This document shows positions 61,601-64,000 of a stretch of DNA of 64,000 nucleotides, one piece after another. The stretch spans positions 30,536,133 to 30,600,132 of the forward strand of contig CM059975.1 of NCBI GenBank assembly GCA_030490835.1, in the 5' to 3' direction. Position 1 is the stretch's first letter. Every line of letters begins with the position of its first letter. This DNA comes from Annona cherimola (Eukaryota > Streptophyta > Magnoliopsida > Magnoliales > Annonaceae). The notes under the pieces are model-generated. The model searched no databases and was not told where the DNA came from. It worked only from the letters and a program-made list of their open reading frames with translations. Made by a program: the position numbers and the translations under genes.

Positions 61601-62344
61601 TCAAAATGTATCTACCAATAAGTGGGAAAATATTTTACACCTTAACAGATGGATCCTTTATTCGATTTGTTTTAGCGAATATTTTATATTATTAAAATTG
61701 TTGTTGTATCTCCTTGAATGTTTTCTATGAGTGTTTGGACTATTCAAAGCTTGGATAGAATAAAGATGAGACGAGGATGGCATGATCATTTAGTATGGAA
61801 GTGTATTGGGAATGAAAAAATGTATATTAGTATTGAAAAATTGTATTTGAAATGAAAAAACATTATTTTTTAGAAATGTAAAAAATATTTTTGGAAAATG
61901 AGAAATTCCATTATAGTATCATCACGTCCTAGGTATGAACAAAATGAACTTGACGTTGGCAGGTTGGTTTTAAGAATATCTGATACATTGCATTGAGGGA
62001 TGGATCACTGCGCTTAACAAAATGACAATGGGTTTGACCCAGAAATTAGAGCCTCGTCTTATCTGGCCACCAACTCTGATCTAGCTCCTTTGTTTAATTT
62101 TGGATCTTTAGAGCACGTGTGTCTTGGAAGAGCAAAAGCTTCTGCATGCACCCCAAAAAAAACAAAAAATATAAAACAGAAAAAAATAGAATAAGTCCAC
62201 TAGTAACTGCTATAGGAGAACTTGCCATGCATGCATACATCGGCTTATTATTCATCCCTCAAATTTCTTTTTTGATAAGTACAATCTTACATCTCATTAT
62301 CTCGTAATACAATTAAGCATAAGAAAAACAATAAATTAACTTCC

Positions 62345-62640
62345 ACCTAACTATTCGGGAGACTAGCCCTTGGGACGTTGCTCCAGGTCAAGTAGCTGGC
62401 TATATTGCCATGCGACTTGGTTTTGAATCCCATGCCTTACATAGGTATTTGTTTGTGTATATTAAGAGCTGATGTCTCCTTAGTAATATTATAGCCAGCG
62501 ACTTGGTTTTGAATCTCATGTCTTACATGGGTATTCGTTTGTGTATATTAAGAGCTGATGTCTCCTTAATAATATTTGGAAACATGTAGATATTTGGAAG
62601 TTTATTTTCTTTTTCTTGAAATATGTAAGAATTATCTCAG
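62345..62640 (+). repeat. SINE-like unit with a tandem duplication of about 90 bp
   Basis: gcgacttggttttgaatc...attaagagctgatgtctcct occurs twice, at about 62410-62490 and 62500-62575. The ggttttgaatcccatg part resembles a decayed B box. No clear target duplication. Confidence 0.55.
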
Positions 62641-64000
62641 AATTTCAACTGTAATACCACGGTTGAGATATGATGCAAAATACAATAATCTCTGCTTCTG
62701 CTCCACGGAGCGGAGACTCCATCACAGGTAAGCAGGTAAAAAGCCACCGCCCCACGGCATCCCTCATCTTTCTTTAATCTTCTAATAAAAATTTCCTCTT
62801 TGATTTTGTGGTATGCTCTCAAAGCTGGGTCTTGAGTGTCGCGAATCAAGCATTCAGCAGCAACCTTTGCTTCATTCTCCCCGCGTGTTCTTTATCTAGC
62901 TCGGCCTCGTTACAACCTAAGCAGCTATTAGCTAAGATTGCAGGTGAAATTGTCTACATACTTATAATTTGAAATTTATTGTAAATATGCCTACAAATAT
63001 TTCAATTATTCATAGTTATTTATTGCAACATCTTAATTTTTATAAGCATTATCGAATTTTTGGTAAATATAAAACCACCTGTTGTGTTTATTAATGAAAA
63101 TTAAGCTGATATACGAAAACCACCATGACTGGATTGGTGGATGTTAATAAATATAAAATTTAAAGATTATTTTAAAACTAATTATGATATCCAATGAAGG
63201 TGATCTTTAAAATATTAACTAGGCGGTTTTTGATGTCACATAGTTGATATTGTTTATAGAAACTCACAGAGTGATGATTGTTATTGACATAATTGCAAAT
63301 ATTTCCGTATTTATAAGAATATTTATAATAAGTTTCAAATCAAATTATAAATGCGATTTGCGTAAAATAACTATTGGTACGATCACAAATGACTCTATTT
63401 TAAATGACGTTAGGAATTTACATATCATATTTATAATTTGCGAGCTGATTTGCTGGGTTGGTTGGACTGTCTTGGCTTTGATTAATTAAAAGGGATTGTA
63501 GAAGAAAATTTTCTAGCCTGTACTTTACATATTTATTAGATAGTTTCTTTTTCTCTATATTTCTATTTATTATTTTTATTCATTTTAATATATTTTACAA
63601 TAATGTATTATTGACATGATTTTAGTTAATAGATTTCTTTCTACCCGGCTCAAGTACTAAGAAGGGTAGCGACTAGCCTTCAGATTAAAAAAAAAAGAAA
63701 AAAAAGAAGAAAAAAAAAAAAGAAGAGAAGGGTACTGACCGTTGGGACGTTTATAACTTGCCTTTCCCTGCTTGCAACCATTTTTGTATATATAAAAAAA
63801 ATTAGAAAATATATGGACAACGGCAGCAGCAACGATAATAATGATAATAATTCTTTGATCGAAAACAGCAGCAGCACCACTGACTTTTCAATTGGTATAC
63901 GTTTAAAGCAGGCCTTACATATATGACCAAATTCCTGTCCATATTCTCTAATGCTTCTTAAATTATCTTTTTCACGTCAAATATGCATAAAATATCTTAT
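62641..64000. other. Intergenic to the window end
   Basis: 62940-63010 resembles an arm of family B. The rest is AT-rich with an A-rich microsatellite near 63686-63725. No gene recognised. Confidence 0.45.

Overview
The window is nuclear DNA of a flowering plant. It holds two complete, intron-rich housekeeping genes, followed by about 39 kb of AT-rich intergenic DNA packed with decayed and nested transposable elements. GT-AG introns, plant-specific gene structures, CACTA, hAT and Harbinger elements, tRNA-derived SINEs and solo LTRs all point to an angiosperm. The sequence alone does not fix the species.

Region 1 (1-11214, + strand): a 15-exon MRD1/RBM19-type gene with five RRM domains (891 aa deduced), a nucleolar pre-rRNA processing factor. 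The best splice model puts intron 1 inside the start codon. Its introns carry Harbinger-like MITEs, a tandem repeat and a GGGCCTGTT-type MITE.

Region 2 (16362-24323, - strand): a 12-exon vacuolar sorting receptor gene (624 aa deduced, phase-consistent at every junction). It has a signal peptide, PA domain, EGF repeats, one membrane span and a YMPL tail. The first two genes converge tail to tail across about 5.1 kb of MITE-rich DNA.

Region 3 (24.3-43.6 kb): no intact gene recognised. It contains Harbinger MITEs, SINE relics, LTR fragments, a 526-bp hAT MITE with a perfect 8-bp target duplication, and a three-level nest (family A MITE, then family C MITE, then solo LTR). It also has an RNase H relic of a retroelement.

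Region 4 (43638-53343): a 9.7-kb CACTA (En/Spm) element bounded by CACTAC...GTAGTG. It carries a disabled TNP2-type transposase gene (catalytic part missing, frameshift, two in-frame stops) and a disabled Ptta/En/Spm-type second gene. A 1377-bp hAT-type element with a perfect 8-bp target duplication sits inside it and contains a GC-rich island.

Region 5 (53.3-64 kb): more nested MITEs, a SINE with a 15-bp target duplication, a second solo LTR of the family seen in region 3, and a pair of inverted arms about 3.3 kb apart. No intact protein-coding gene was recognised there. I found no wholly new functional system. The most unusual items are the split start codon, the nested-element chronology, and several repeat families I cannot name.
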